The notes: a model not told the origin generated them from the sequence alone. A DNA stretch of 64,000 nucleotides from Angiostrongylus vasorum (GCA_018806985.1 JADANN010000463.1:1054001-1118000), one strand, 5' to 3'; numbered from the stretch's first letter, positions 12,015-29,175 are shown. Program-made: numbers and translations.

Positions 12015-12050
12015 AGCTGACGTTTCGGCGGTTTCGCCTTCTTCAGAGCC
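12015..12050 (-). ncRNA. Hammerhead-ribozyme-like motif (type I layout)
   Basis: On the minus strand: GGCT (stem I, 3' strand), CTGAAGA (fits CUGANGA), stem II GGCG-AAAC-CGCC, GAAA, then ACGT (minimal stem III), cleavage-site C, and AGCT, which pairs back to GGCT. Every catalytic-core position of the hammerhead consensus is present. Such motifs are known in terminal repeats of Penelope-like elements, and PLE coding sequence starts about 35 bp away. Activity is not shown. Confidence 0.6.
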
Positions 12051-12084
12051 TTCAGAGTTTTGGATTCCTGCGCAGGAATCCAAA

Positions 12085-12205
12085 ACATCAGCACACAAAA
12101 CTCTTGAAGCGTTTTGGACCAATTCCAAAAATTCACAAATGAACCGCAAGGAGGAGTGTCTTGTCATCACGCGTGACCTGGCGCCATACCTCAGGCTAAT
12201 CCAAT
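12085..12205 (+). pseudogene. Penelope-like element C-terminal fragment
   Basis: A plus-strand frame reads AHKTLEAFWTNSKNSQMNRK followed by EECLVITRDLAPYL. It aligns directly with the end of the PLE at about 30370-30470 (ARKTLETFWISSKNPEMNRR, then EENLIITRDIEQY). This is the segment after the GIY-YIG nuclease in PLE proteins. RT and nuclease are absent here, so only the 3' end was kept. A hammerhead-like motif follows at 12408. Confidence 0.7.
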
Positions 12206-12407
12206 GACCTGACACAGATACAGTTATCACCCATGTTTTACTCTGCAGCTGCTATCGATCAACTAACTTAAATACTTACAACAAATAAACGGTAGGTGTT
12301 TAAATGAAGCTGTTTCTTATGCGAATACAAATTTATTTGTTGTTTTATCTGCCGGGGTTATGAAGGTGTTTGGCTGAGTAGATCGCACCTCAATTTGACC
12401 TTTCCAG

Positions 12408-12438
12408 GCTCTGAAGAAGGCGCAACCGCCGAAAAGCT
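12408..12438 (+). ncRNA. Decayed hammerhead-like motif, PLE 3' end
   Basis: Reads GGCT-CTGAAGA-AGGCG-CAAC-CGCC-GAAA, then AGCT directly. The CGTC between GAAA and the stem-I strand is missing, which removes stem III and the cleavage site. Flanking text ('ttgacctttccaggctctga') matches the PLE 3' end near 30685. Confidence 0.45.
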
Positions 12439-12512
12439 ATTATATCCCAATAAATCTATAATGACAACCCCGTGTCTGCTTATTGAAGAAAAACATCGAA
12501 TTATCAATCAAT

Positions 12513-12545
12513 GCCGAGGTTAACAGAAAGTCGGTCTTAGGAATT
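12513..12545 (+). repeat. Short dispersed block shared with 32681 and 19735
   Basis: 'caatgccgaggttaacagaa' plus 'agtcggtcttagg' recurs at 32681-32713 and, inverted, at about 19735-19775. In two places it sits beside hammerhead-bearing sequence, so it is probably part of the PLE terminal repeat. Confidence 0.5.
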
Positions 12546-12575
12546 GGTAACACCATGAATTAAAACCATGACTGC

Positions 12576-19374
<6,799 letters not shown>

Positions 19375-19386
19375 TCTGAGAAATAT
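19375..19386 (-). promoter_or_regulatory. 3' splice site one base before the reductase ATG
   Basis: On the minus strand, TATTTCTCAG is followed by a single A and then the ATG at 19374. A T-rich acceptor abutting an initiator is typical of spliced-leader trans-splicing in nematodes. An upstream non-coding exon cannot be excluded. Confidence 0.55.
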
Positions 19387-19389
19387 TTT

Positions 19390-20135
19390 TTGTTTAAGAT
19401 TTGAGAAAATTTTGCACCTGTGGTCAAATAACACGAACAGATCAAGCGTAGACAATGAGAAGAACAGAGCATTATCTTGAGATAGATTGGAACGCAAAAT
19501 TATTTCCAGCTTAATTTATTCCTGTCCAGAAATCGGGCCACAGAACGCATTAATGTTACCGCGCGTCAAGTAACGCAGTATAGAAATAGTGCTCATCGAT
19601 AGGCAGGCAGTCACTAGAGTTACGAGGCTGATCGGCGGGCCTTGTTCGAAGTGGCTAACAAGCTCACCTGTTGCCGTGAAAAAATTGATAGCCAGGAGCA
19701 AACAATTATACTTTAAATGGAATACCGCAGTTCCCAAGATCGACTTTACATTAACCTCGGCATTGGATTATAAATCTGTTGCTCTCTTTTTGAAAAAAAA
19801 ACCGCATTTTCTGATAGGGACGGTTATGTTTTCTCGCTTAATGGGAAAAGTGGAAAAATGGAAAACCGATAAGAGGAGATGTTCTGATGACGGCACACAG
19901 TTGCATGATTGCAGGATAAAATGGCAGAGATGCTAACACACGAATAACATCGTCATCAACTTCATTTCACGAGCGACAACTCCAACAGCACACCGTCTCC
20001 GTTCGCCAACATCAAAACGAACTTCCTCCCACATGAGTCAAGCAAATCTCATAAACGCCATTTCCTTGGACTTCGTCAAATTATATGCCCTCTTTTTAGC
20101 GAACGAAAATTAGAATCTATTGAAGAAATATAAAA
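19390..20135. other. Upstream of the reductase; no further gene recognised
   Basis: Contains an inverted copy of the short PLE-associated block (about 19735-19775: 'cattaacctcggcattggat' then 'tataaatctgttgctctctt'). Overlapping open frames of 73 and 115 residues run on opposite strands and have no recognisable motif or splice context. Confidence 0.45.
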
Positions 20136-20137
20136 AA

Positions 20138-20404
20138 AAGCTCTCGGCGTTGATCAATCCCTTAGGGATGCGCCATGCATTCGACTTCATTAAGCATTCT
20201 TAGATTGAATGCATATCTGGCCTTTACAATGACTCCCGGTGGCCTAACGATGTATCGGGCTAGTGCTGCTATCCCCCCAAACAAGTTTGGTACCAATGTG
20301 CCGACCCCGGAGGGATGGAAGGTTTCGTGGGCCATAGGCGCGGGGATCGACTCCACGTGTGTGTCGCAGTGGCGCCTCCAACTACTGCGCCACACGCGCC
20401 CTAT
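20138..20404 (-). repeat. S2 SINE, near complete
   Basis: Antisense S2: on the minus strand it starts in a tRNA-like head (GGGCGCGTGTGGCGCAGTAG, then GGAGTCGATCCCC) and ends 'ggattgatcaacgccgagag'. Other copies: 21966, 25148, 26117, 40818, 49100 and 60827. Confidence 0.75.
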
Positions 20405-20547
20405 TGAAGATGTATAGTGTCAACATTTCGGTGTTCTAGTTTTTTGTTACTAAATGATTATGCGAATGTCCCATGTCACATTTACTGTGCTTCGTCGGAC
20501 TGTTTTTGAAATGCAGTATTTCCCTTGCTTTTTTTCATTGAACCAAC

Positions 20548-20920
20548 GGTTTACCGCCTCATCGTGGCTGGGACGTGTTCCTGGGTGTCGGACTGCGATG
20601 TACAGCGGAGGGATTCTTCCCCCATCAGGGTATCCCTAAGCTGAGAAGGAGTCCGGCGTTTCCATCAGGAAGCCTAGCTAAAAGTAAACCAATACCAGGA
20701 TCCGCCACCGTCCCCGTATTAAAGTCTCGAGGTGGCAAATCTCCTGATCCACAAGGGCTGCGACCGCCTATGGTGAAGACCTGGGGCAGAGGTTGGCCAG
20801 GCTGACTTCGCGATTCCAAGGAACCACACTGGCTTAACCAGCAAATCTCTGAAAAATGGTGATTATGCTGAGGTCCTCACAACCAGTGAGGAGGGGCGTT
20901 CAAGTATCAAGTATCAAGTA
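20548..20920 (+). repeat. S3 SINE-like repeat, complete with tandem tail
   Basis: Runs from 'ccgcctcatcgtggctggga' to the tail 'caagtatcaagtatcaagta'. The last 55 bases before the tail ('atgctgaggtcctcacaacc' then 'agtgaggaggggcgtt') resemble the 3' end of RTE-B at 24490-24552. Confidence 0.85.
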
Positions 20921-21119
20921 GTGATAGTGCCTTTATTTACCGCTACCAAACTTACATGTTAACGTGTGGTTTTTCAGAGATGTGCGAATTCACTGAGGGT
21001 CCGGATTGTTACAGCGTCTTCGGCGACCACCGTAATCCGACGATAGGATGCGGACGCAGAATTGGACAGATAAAAAACCAAACCAAACACCGTCTTTCAT
21101 TGAATTTCTAGAATTCAAA

Positions 21120-21720
21120 TCTGTTACAGATGCATAAGTAGGAGAAGACCCAGTTCATGAAGTACACATGGTGAGAAGGTGAATAGATCGTGGATGTGGA
21201 TGATTACTTGATTACAGGAACGATCTCGTACGTGGACCTTGGGTGTTAAGCAAATATGAAGAACAACATTAAGCATGAATTAGAGAACAGAAGGAGAGAA
21301 GCATGAACTACCCTCTCGAAGAAGCCTCCGACCAATTAATGGATCCAAATCTCTGTGCTCAGCTTTTCGACTATACAGTACTCTCAGCACTCAAGATGCC
21401 TTCTGAAATATAGCAGGCACATAATATCTCACCAGAATGCACGTCTCAGATTTCCAGAACCTATCCGATCTTCGAGATCCGAGGAAGTGCAGATCGACAG
21501 CAGAGTAAAGATGGGCCTGTCATTTAATGAGAACAGATGACAGGGGGGGACGAAAAGAACAGTGGTGTGGACTTCAACAAAGTGCAAACGCCTTCACGAA
21601 CAATCATTTGAGCGATGGACGGATGCTTTCGTAACTTAAGTCAGCCGTCCGCAATGGAAGATTTTCGGATCACGGAATGTGAGTCGTGGACGTCACCATT
21701 TTCGAAAGCCATCTAAACAA
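21120..21720 (+). mobile_element. RTE-B LINE 3' fragment
   Basis: Matches the C-terminal part of the RTE-B element at 23306-24552: 'gaagacccagttcatgaagt' and 'gaacgatctcgtacgtggac' correspond to 'gaagacccagctcatgaaaa' and 'gagaccacctcgtacgtata' there. Heavily diverged with no intact frame. Confidence 0.7.
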
Positions 21721-21965
21721 TAGACGACGACCGCGCAAGAAAGAAACTATGGAATGAAAATGAGCTAGCTCTCGCATAACTAGCGAAGATGGGTCATCCA
21801 AAAATATTATGGAAGCAAGTATAGGTTCGTCACCTATATCAAAAACAATACTATTCGATCTTCCTGGTATTCACTATGATGCTGAGACATTTGCAAGACT
21901 TCGACCTGAGGCCTGATCAAACCTGCGATTACCCTTCTTTTAGGATTAGATGTAAACCTAAATGT

Positions 21966-22146
21966 AGGGGCTTGTGTAGCTCAGTGGTTCGAGGCGCCCT
22001 GTGATACACATAGGATCGATATCGCACCCTAAGTTCATCAAGCCTTCCATCCCTCCTAGGTCGGCATATTGTTACCAGAGTTGGTATGCATATTTCCACA
22101 GCACTGACCCACAAACAAATCTTTGGGTCAGGTATCTGGTACAGTA
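21966..22146 (+). repeat. S2 SINE, diverged
   Basis: Head 'ggggcttgtgtagctcagtg' and B-box-like GGATCGATATC, followed by 'ccttccatccctcctaggtc'. The body is truncated. Confidence 0.55.
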
Positions 22147-22149
22147 ACA

Positions 22150-23270
22150 AAAACTCTGGAAGAGTTTATTGAACGTGAATTCGTATATGGATGTTAATCT
22201 GATCACTCTACTCTCTCAATTAATGACTACACGAATATATAAACTATTTCAACTGTACATTAATTAATGGAAAACACGGACACGCGAAAAAAGCTATTTT
22301 TTAGCACGACGGTGTGATCCAGTGGTAAAAATTGTAATCGGAGATAACTGTCCTGAAGGGTCCAGTGCTATCTCCCTTATGGGTTGTTTGCTGTAATTAA
22401 ACAGAATTAACTACGCATTTAATCTATATGTATTCCACTGGAGTAAAAAATAGAACGTGTTTAGGAGTTGTTGAGCAGAAATAAATCATGGAGCTTAGCT
22501 AACCTCGAACTGCTACAGTCCAAGTAATTCCACCAAATGGTACAACAACAGCGCGCGTGTAGTTATGGTGAATAGGGATTTAAAGCTCATATGAACAGAG
22601 TACTAATTATGTTAAAGTAGACAGCGATTGTTCAAAGCACTGTAGAGATCAGCAAGCAGTCGTTCTGCTCAGCGCTGTAAAAGCAGTGTTGTCTGGAAAG
22701 AAACAATTGTGGAGTTAGCTATGACCACTTTTCATTCCTACGACAGCATATTCCAGTTTAATGACGTTCTCAAAAGTGCCGATTAACTATTTTCGTGAGA
22801 TTATATCGTCTCCGTGGCTTTTTCTCATTTATTGGTAAGCAGTTATTTCCTTGTAAAGTTACGAAACTCTGGAATACTGTCACAATCGACTGTATACTGA
22901 GCGACATCTTGCTTGCCTAACGTTTCCATCAACGACTACTTCTTCATTCATGAAGGTCAAAGTCTCGTACGTTCATACGAAAGCAGGATAGAGTGGCAAC
23001 GCATACCCTTGACGAAATTCAACGAGTTTCTCGTTCGTATATGATGCACTGTGCTGAACACTTAATCAAACTCCGTTTAGTGCTTTGCCACCGCCGTTTG
23101 TTCAATGCTGTGCCAATTTTCACACTCAAGTGAACAGCATTTCGATGAGCACACAGATTGAGGTATAGTTGCTTACGAAACACCTTGGACTAGGTCAGTA
23201 TGAAACGTGGAAAATGAAGGATTTGCTCGCTCCAGTTTCAGTTTAAGAACCTTGTGAGGATAAATGATGT
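22150..23270. other. No recognised gene
   Basis: AT-rich, with a weak tRNA-like stretch near 22312-22360 and scattered short open frames. A minus-strand stretch near 22575-22500 reads YTRAVVVPFGGITWTVAVRG with a possible donor after it, but no partner exon was found. Confidence 0.4.
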
Positions 23271-23271
23271 A

Positions 23272-23273
<2 letters not shown>

Positions 23274-23306
<33 letters not shown>
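23274..23306. repeat. (AT)n microsatellite
   Basis: About 32 bases of AT dinucleotide exactly at the 5' truncation point of the RTE-B copy. Confidence 0.9.
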
Positions 23307-23310
<4 letters not shown>

Positions 23311-24552
23311 AAAGGATTTTGCTGTATGAACCACATCCAAACCGTGTCCAGGGTCATCGAAGTTTATCGGAAGTACCACTGGCCTCTAGTTCTAACCTTT
23401 GTCGACTATGAAAAAGCGTCTGGCAGTGTCGAAACGAATGCAATCCTATCAGATCTCGTCGACCAAGGAGTGGACCCGTCCTACATAAGAACTCTGTGCG
23501 ACTGTTATCGGCACTGCACTACGAAAATAGAGCTTTTCCGTCGACCTCTTACCATACCCACAGGAAAAGGGGTTCGACAGGGCGACACAACATCGCCAAA
23601 GCTGTTCAGTGCCGCGCTGCAGTGGATAATGAAGTCACTCGATTGGGATGAGAAAGGCATACATATTGATGGAATATTCCTATCAAACCTTCGTTTTGGC
23701 GACGACATTGTCATCTTCTCAAGAAGTACTAGCGAAGCAGAGATGATGATGAACGAGCTCAACGATGCGGGAAAAAGATCGAACTTCGCATAAATCGAAA
23801 GAAGACCCAGCTCATGAAAAATCCATGGTGCGAAGGCGAAAAAATTGAATTGGATGCTCTCTCATTGCAGAGACCACCTCGTACGTATATCTTGCGCGAT
23901 CAATGAACATGGAAAACCACAGGAAGGAGGAAATAGATAGAAGAAGGAGAGCAGTTTTGGCCGCATTCGGAGCCCCCGACCAACTGAAGGACCCGAAATC
24001 CGCGCTCATCTTTTCGATTCTACGGTCCTTCCAGCGCTCTGTTATCCTGCGGAGACGTGGGTTGATACTTCAACTACGTCAAGAATGCTTCGGACTACTC
24101 ACACAACGCTTGAACGATGTCTTCTGAAATATAAACGGCACTCTCAATATCTAGCCAGAATGCGAAGCTCTGACCTTCGAAATCTGTCACATCTTCGAGA
24201 TTCAGGAGAATATACATCGATAGCGAAACATTGATGGGCCGGTCACATAATGAGAAGAACGGACGACAAATGGACGAAAAGAACAGTAGAGTGGACTCCA
24301 AGAGAATGCAAACGTCCCCCAGGATGACCACGTACACGTTGTGCGGACGTGTTCGTAAACAAAGTTAATCAGCTGTAACCGCAGCTGCAGTTGTTTTACA
24401 GATCACGGTACGAGACTCGCAAGCGCTACCATGCTCCAACAAGACCATTACCATGGACTACGATTGCGAGAGAAAGGAACGAATAGGATATGTGCTGGGG
24501 TCCGCACAGTTCGTGAAGACGCACCGTCCAAGTATCCAAGTATCCAAATATA
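23306..24552 (+). mobile_element. RTE-B non-LTR retrotransposon, 5'-truncated
   Basis: The open frame 23306-23793 encodes the RT core: GFCCMNHIQTVSRVIEVYRK, LVLTFVDYEKASGSVE (first catalytic Asp in FVDYEKA), GVRQGDTTSPKLFSAALQWI (the RQGD..SP motif), and LRFGDDIVIFS (F-G-D-D in place of the common F-A-D-D). After a frameshift near 23793 the sequence continues with the C-terminal region (SYVYLARSMNMENHRKEEID) to about 24400. The 3' end at 24490-24552 has 'tgctggggtccgcacag' and the tail 'caagtatccaagtatccaaa', shared with S3 SINEs. RTE-B differs from RTE-A in sequence and tail. Confidence 0.88.
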
Positions 24553-24562
24553 AAGACTAAAA

Positions 24563-24800
24563 AGTTCGGCATCGAGCAGACCCTGCAGGATGCACCATGC
24601 ATTCGACTCCAACAAGTGAGTGAATGCAAATCTGTGGTATCGAATGACTTGAACTGGCCTACCAATGTGCCAAAACAATGACATTATCCGTCAGGACTAA
24701 TCTGGAGCCGATTTCCTCGCACGGATGAGATGGAGGGCTTGGTTAGCACGGGCGAAGAATCGAACTAAGAAGTATGTGCATCGCAATGCATCTCTAGCCA
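24563..24800 (-). repeat. tRNA-derived SINE at the left end of repeat A copy 2
   Basis: The minus strand gives GCGCATTGGCTAGAGATGCA (A-box-like) and AGTTCGATTC (B-box-like), matching 343-530. The left end carries S2 tail text ('gcaccatgcattcgactcca'). Confidence 0.6.
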
Positions 24801-26055
24801 ATGCGCTCAAATACTACCACTGAATGATTTTTGGAAATCATCGGAAGTTAAATTAGTGGTCTTATGAACTCTGAACGTTAAAATAGATGATAACAGCAGC
24901 CGAGTACGAAGTTCTCAGTATATATCAATCAGGTTTCGAGTAAGCTAGTTTAAAGAATATAAAAATTTGTCCAGAACAACGACACAGCACGCAGAACCGC
25001 AAAAAACCAGGGAGGAAAAAAAAGATGACGGACTCAACAAACATAAGTGCGGTACGAAAGAAAAGCATAATAAATAATTCACTAGCGATCAAATGTCGTT
25101 GAAACGAAAAGAAAGTACAATGACAAAGAGAAGACTTTCATGAAAGCTAAAAGAATAAAGCTCTCGCCGTTGACCAATCCCTGAGGGAAGCGCCATGCAT
25201 TTGACTTCGTTATGCATCGTTCGAGGTGATCGAATGCATGGCTATCCCATATAATGACTCGCGCACAAATTTGCCGCTCCCGGAGGAAAGGAGGCTGCTT
25301 GGTGAGCCTTGGGCGTGGGGAATAGATCCTGTATATGTTGTGGGGCGCCTCCGACCATTGCCTTACACGTGCCATATTAGAACTTTCTGCTAGGTTAAAT
25401 TGCCGTCAGCAGCGATTTCTAAAGTGTGGCGTAGCACAGCGAAATGTTAATAAACAGTAATGAAAAGAACAACAGGTGAAATACACTGGTGATTTTTCGG
25501 AAATGTGAGCATCCAGGAATCCATAGGTGAAATAAAGGGGACCAATCGATGACGTTAGGAAGCTATCACTTCGAAATGAAACAAAGAAGGAATAAAAACT
25601 GTTCTCGAAGATTCTTCTCGAACAACGAACAGGTGAACTGAGCCCTGTGATGGTGGGACGTTTGAAAATCGATGGCGTGAGGCCCAGTGAGTGTTCGCTG
25701 ACGTCGAAGACAGAGCTGACAAGCGCCGATGCCAATACTGTCCACCTTTGGTTGGTCCAAAAACTCCAGATTTTCTGCGGAATCATAACGTTTTCGTTGT
25801 TTTTCAGCTGGTGATCATTTTTATATCCATCATAAAGCTCTACAAATAAATGCTACAGTTTCAATTTTTACTCCATCGAAAAGGTGTTCGTTGAAGAACA
25901 GTGGAATATGAGAAACAGCTAGACGTCATTCAGCGATGGTCTGAAAATCAGTCACAGGAAATCAGCAAGAATTCAAAAGTTTCCCAGCTTATCAAAGTGA
26001 TCAGAAGGCACCCATCTAGGTTACAACTGCACTTTCAATGCCACTAGTGATAACA
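24627..26055 (+). repeat. Diverged repeat A, copy 2, with an S2 insertion
   Basis: Homologous to 343-1545. It is longer because an S2 SINE (25148-25378) sits between sequences that are adjacent in copy 1 (near 870-895). The copies have diverged enough that no frame is shared. Confidence 0.65.
25148..25378 (-). repeat. S2 SINE inserted in repeat A
   Basis: Antisense S2 from 'gctctcgccgttgaccaatc' to the tRNA-like head 'gccttacacgtgcc'. It is absent from the matching position of copy 1, so it was inserted after the two copies separated. Confidence 0.7.
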
Positions 26056-26116
26056 GTGAAGCTTATCAAAGTCATCAGAAAAAGAAGAAGAGTCAGGGGT
26101 CAAAAAAGAAAAGTCA

Positions 26117-26402
26117 TTAGGGGCGCGTGTGGCGCAGTGGTTGGAGGCGCCACTGCCACACAAATGTGGAATCGATCCCCTTGCCCATGGCCCACCAATC
26201 CTTCCATCCCTACGGAGTCGGCAAACTGCTACCAGACTTGTCTGGGAGGATAGAAGTACTGGCTTGATAGAATGGTAGGCCACCGCGAGTCATTGTAAAG
26301 GTCAGATATGCATCCAATCACCTCCAAACGATCCTTAATGAAGTCGAGTACATGGCGCATTCCTCAAGGATTGATCAACCCGAAAGCTTTATCCGAGAGC
26401 TT
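26117..26402 (+). repeat. S2 SINE, sense, complete
   Basis: Head GGGGCGCGTGTGGCGCAGTG, B-box-like GGAATCGATCCCC, conserved body 'ccagacttgtctgggaggat' and 3' end 'ctcaaggattgatcaacccg'. Frames across it are artefacts. Confidence 0.8.
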
Positions 26403-26466
26403 TTTTTTATCGCTCCATAAATACTAGAAAATCAGCTGGCGCCTTTTCTCAAATTGGTTTTTTGAC

Positions 26467-28146
26467 CTGGGTGGGTTTGTCTAGTAATCCAACATACACA
26501 ATGGTCCCGCCCGTAACAACACGGTGAGTTGTTTCTAGATAAAATGACAGATATTTGTTTATGAACTTCCTTTGTTGAGGTGAACCGAGGTTCACTGAGC
26601 GAATAGTCTTCGAAGCCTCTCTAGTGAGTTCTTCAAGTTTATGGAATAAACCAGATATTTCTCCTTCCTTTCGGTACGGCAATTCACAACCCGATTGAAG
26701 GAGATGACGTTTCTGAAATTGTTTACAATTAGCTCAATTATAGAACCACATATTTGGGTATTCATCATAAAAAAAGATTGGAGTTATTTTAAGAATCGCT
26801 CGTAAGATAAGTTTGCAGATCTCGGAGGGATGGAAGGCTTCGTAAGCCAGGGATGCGGGATCGACCCCATGTGTATTGCAAAGCCTCCCCTAATCACAGC
26901 GCTACTCCACGAGAAGTGACTTAGTTGCCATAAAGACAATATGGTCTTCTGTTTTATATGGAAATATAAAAGAAGTGAACAGTAAGGCAAAAAACAGAGG
27001 CGGATAGCATAGTTGCAGTGATGTCGATCATCACGAGCACGGTGCTAGTTCGATCTCGCCTCACCAAGCCTCTCATTTCTTCAGGGCTGTTAAATTAGTA
27101 CCGCACTTTGCGAGCAAAATATAACTTACTGCAATTTAATTGAGAACCTCCAGCTCGACTCTCTCAGGACTCTAGGTGGAATCAACTCGACCAGCATTCT
27201 ACGACATTCAAAATGAAATGAAACCGACGCTACACGTAAAAGTTGGAAGACCTTCATGGATGATGGATTCGAGGAAGAGAATCGAATATGAGAAGTGCCA
27301 GGGAATGTACGGAAGGCGACTCATGTGAAACGAAAATATAAAAAAAAAGGGGGGAAAAAGGAGTGCATGAAAGCCGGAAGAGCCGAAAACGGTTAGAGAA
27401 CAATGTCGGGGAACAAAGGTTCCACTTCTGAAAGAGCAATCAATCAAAAAGTTCGACATCCCTATTGTATCGAAGAAATGCAGAATAGAATTCACGAGCA
27501 GAACTTTTGCCATTCGTTGAATCACGCTGTATCTATTTTTTTCAGGGTTCTTTCACTTGTCTTCAAAGTACGTGGAAATGGTTGCTCCCCACTGATGTAT
27601 TAAGAACTGGTCTCGATTTGGCTTCATGTGCGAGTTGTATCCATAGCTTGTTGATATTTTGCATATGAACGAACCGCATGTTAAACTGGATACTCTTTTG
27701 TGACCTTTCAAGCACTTTTTGCAAATGTATACTTTTTGAGCAATTATTTTACCAATATCCTATCAATCAAATGGGTAATAGAACATAATTACACATTGCT
27801 GAAACTACACCACTTTCTGCATTTATCACGGTATTCCTGCCAATCAACGATCTACTTCAATTTGTATTGCCAGCGGCGGTATCCATGCGCTCCCTCGCAA
27901 CGACATCCGCGGATTTTGTTCTCTATCAAATTAATTGCAAGAACTTGAAAAAAAGAAAAGCAGTGGTTGTGTGCCGAAAAATGAACAAACAATGACAAAC
28001 GTTGATGGGTTATTCTACTAGACCCAGAACAGTTCGTCAACATCAAGTAGAGCTTTCCATATAGCGAAAGCTGCCCGATATCCAGTCGAGGCTCTGCGAA
28101 GTTTATCAAGTTCACCATTTCCATGTTTCTCAGCGCTGTCCAACGC
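26467..28146 (-). CDS. Unrecognised gene, two phase-0 candidate exons
   Basis: Exon 28146-28024 (41 codons) starts ALDSAEKHGNGELDKLRRAS and runs through TGYRAAFAIWKALLDVDELF to Trp, then donor GTCTAG. Exon 26712-26467 (82 codons) follows the good acceptor CAATTTCAG. It starts KRHLLQSGCELPYRKEGEIS and includes REASKTIRSVNLGSPQQRKF and THRVVTGGTIVYVGLLDKPT, then donor GTCAAA. Both are in phase 0 at both ends and would join. The first acceptor (CCGCGAG) is weak. A third frame, 27943-27852, ends in a stop but has an incompatible phase. Composition looks like a soluble protein. No family was recognised, and flanking exons were not found. Confidence 0.45.
26805..26925 (-). repeat. S2 SINE head, antisense
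   Basis: Contains 'tcggagggatggaaggcttc' and the antisense B box 'gggatcgacccc', then a head fragment. Confidence 0.6.
26998..27310 (+). repeat. S1 SINE, sense, with tRNA-like head
   Basis: Head 'ggcggatagcatagttgcag', B-box-like AGTTCGATCTC, then the S1 body with 'ctctcaggactctaggtgga', 'cagcattctacgacattcaa' and 'acgtaaaagttggaag'. Frames on the opposite strand are artefacts. Confidence 0.75.
27311..27850. other. No recognised feature
   Basis: AT-rich, with only short frames and no clear splice pairs. Confidence 0.4.
27852..27943 (-). CDS. Possible terminal exon, unrecognised
   Basis: After the acceptor TTTTTCAAG, a frame of 29 residues and a stop reads LAINLIENKIRGCRCEGAHG followed by YRRWQYKLK. 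It begins with two bases of a split codon, so it does not join the phase-0 exon ending at 28024. It may be an alternative last exon or a chance frame. Confidence 0.25.
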
Positions 28147-28159
28147 CTCGCGGACCAAA

Positions 28160-29060
28160 AATATTCAGAGTAGCCGTTAGAAAAAAGAACGTGAACCCAT
28201 TTCGTCTATTTGCTGAATTGTCGCTAAGTGTGAATACAACATCTTATTTGAACGGTGTTCCTGTACCTGGTGGTCGCTATTTAGCTACTTTGATATCTCT
28301 TCGAAAGTTAGCTCCGTTACAAGGTAGGGAAAAGAACTGCCCTAAGCACAAGCAAGCATAACTTCAGGCTTTTTTCTCCAGACGATCTCGAACACTTTTT
28401 GAAGCCTAGCTAATTCCTTGATTTTAGCTAATCTTGACTTCTAGTGGAAAATACAGTTTAAAGCCTAAAAGAACCAACTAGATTTTATTATGAGTCAACA
28501 AATAGCTCAAGCAAGAAAAAATGACTACTTGTTGACGTCGTTCACGAGTTGCAGCTGGTAGAAATGAGTGACACCACCTAGTGACGAATTCTTTGTTTTA
28601 TGCTACCTGCTCACAATGGCTTTTTAAATGGAAGTGTCGTTAAAGGGCTAAATAAATTCGGATCACGCGTAACAATCTTCGACGTTCGCAGGTATTATGT
28701 GCCTACGGTAAACCAGCGCGACATTTGAAATTCGACCGTCACCGATGTCCAAGAGCGAAGAGGAATTCAATTTGCTTGTGCGATGTAGAATGGATTTGAC
28801 AAGATACGAAGTAAGCCTTATGTTTGAACAGAGGAGGACTGGCAAACTTTTCGTTAAGATATCCAGCCTCTTCGCAGCGAGCTCGGCAGACTAACAGTGG
28901 ATGTCAGTAGCGAAATAAACTAATATGAATGGGCCTCATTCCGCTGACCACGAAGAGCCCCCGTTACAGCAGCGTTACAAAAACGATTATGTAAAGGCGC
29001 CCGAAATGAAATCTGGGCGCAATTCTAGCCTATCTAGAGGTGAAATTTGCTGTAAGGACT
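28160..29060. other. No recognised feature
   Basis: A minus-strand frame near 28845-28663 (containing LLDIGDGRISNVALVYRR) is open but has no convincing splice sites. Confidence 0.4.
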
Positions 29061-29069
29061 AGGGCAAGG

Positions 29070-29175
29070 ACAGAGGGATGAGAGGACTTGATTTGTTTGG
29101 GACGCAGGAACGAATTAACGACTCTGTGAATAATATTGTGCATCTCTAATCACTACTCCACACGCATTGCCCTAT
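29070..29175 (-). repeat. tRNA-like SINE head, antisense
   Basis: 'gagggatgagaggacttgat' to 'cactactccacacgcattgc' is a diverged antisense head with a weak B box. Confidence 0.45.

Noticed and set aside
22312..22385. tRNA-like stretch 'gtgtgatccagtggtaaaaa'
   Set aside because: Only an A-box-like part is convincing; no B box or arm pairing was seen.
26117..26190. Possible functional tRNA genes at SINE heads (also 18500, 20400, 27000 and 49100)
   Set aside because: A- and B-box-like segments are present, but acceptor and anticodon arms do not fold and each is followed by the same SINE body.
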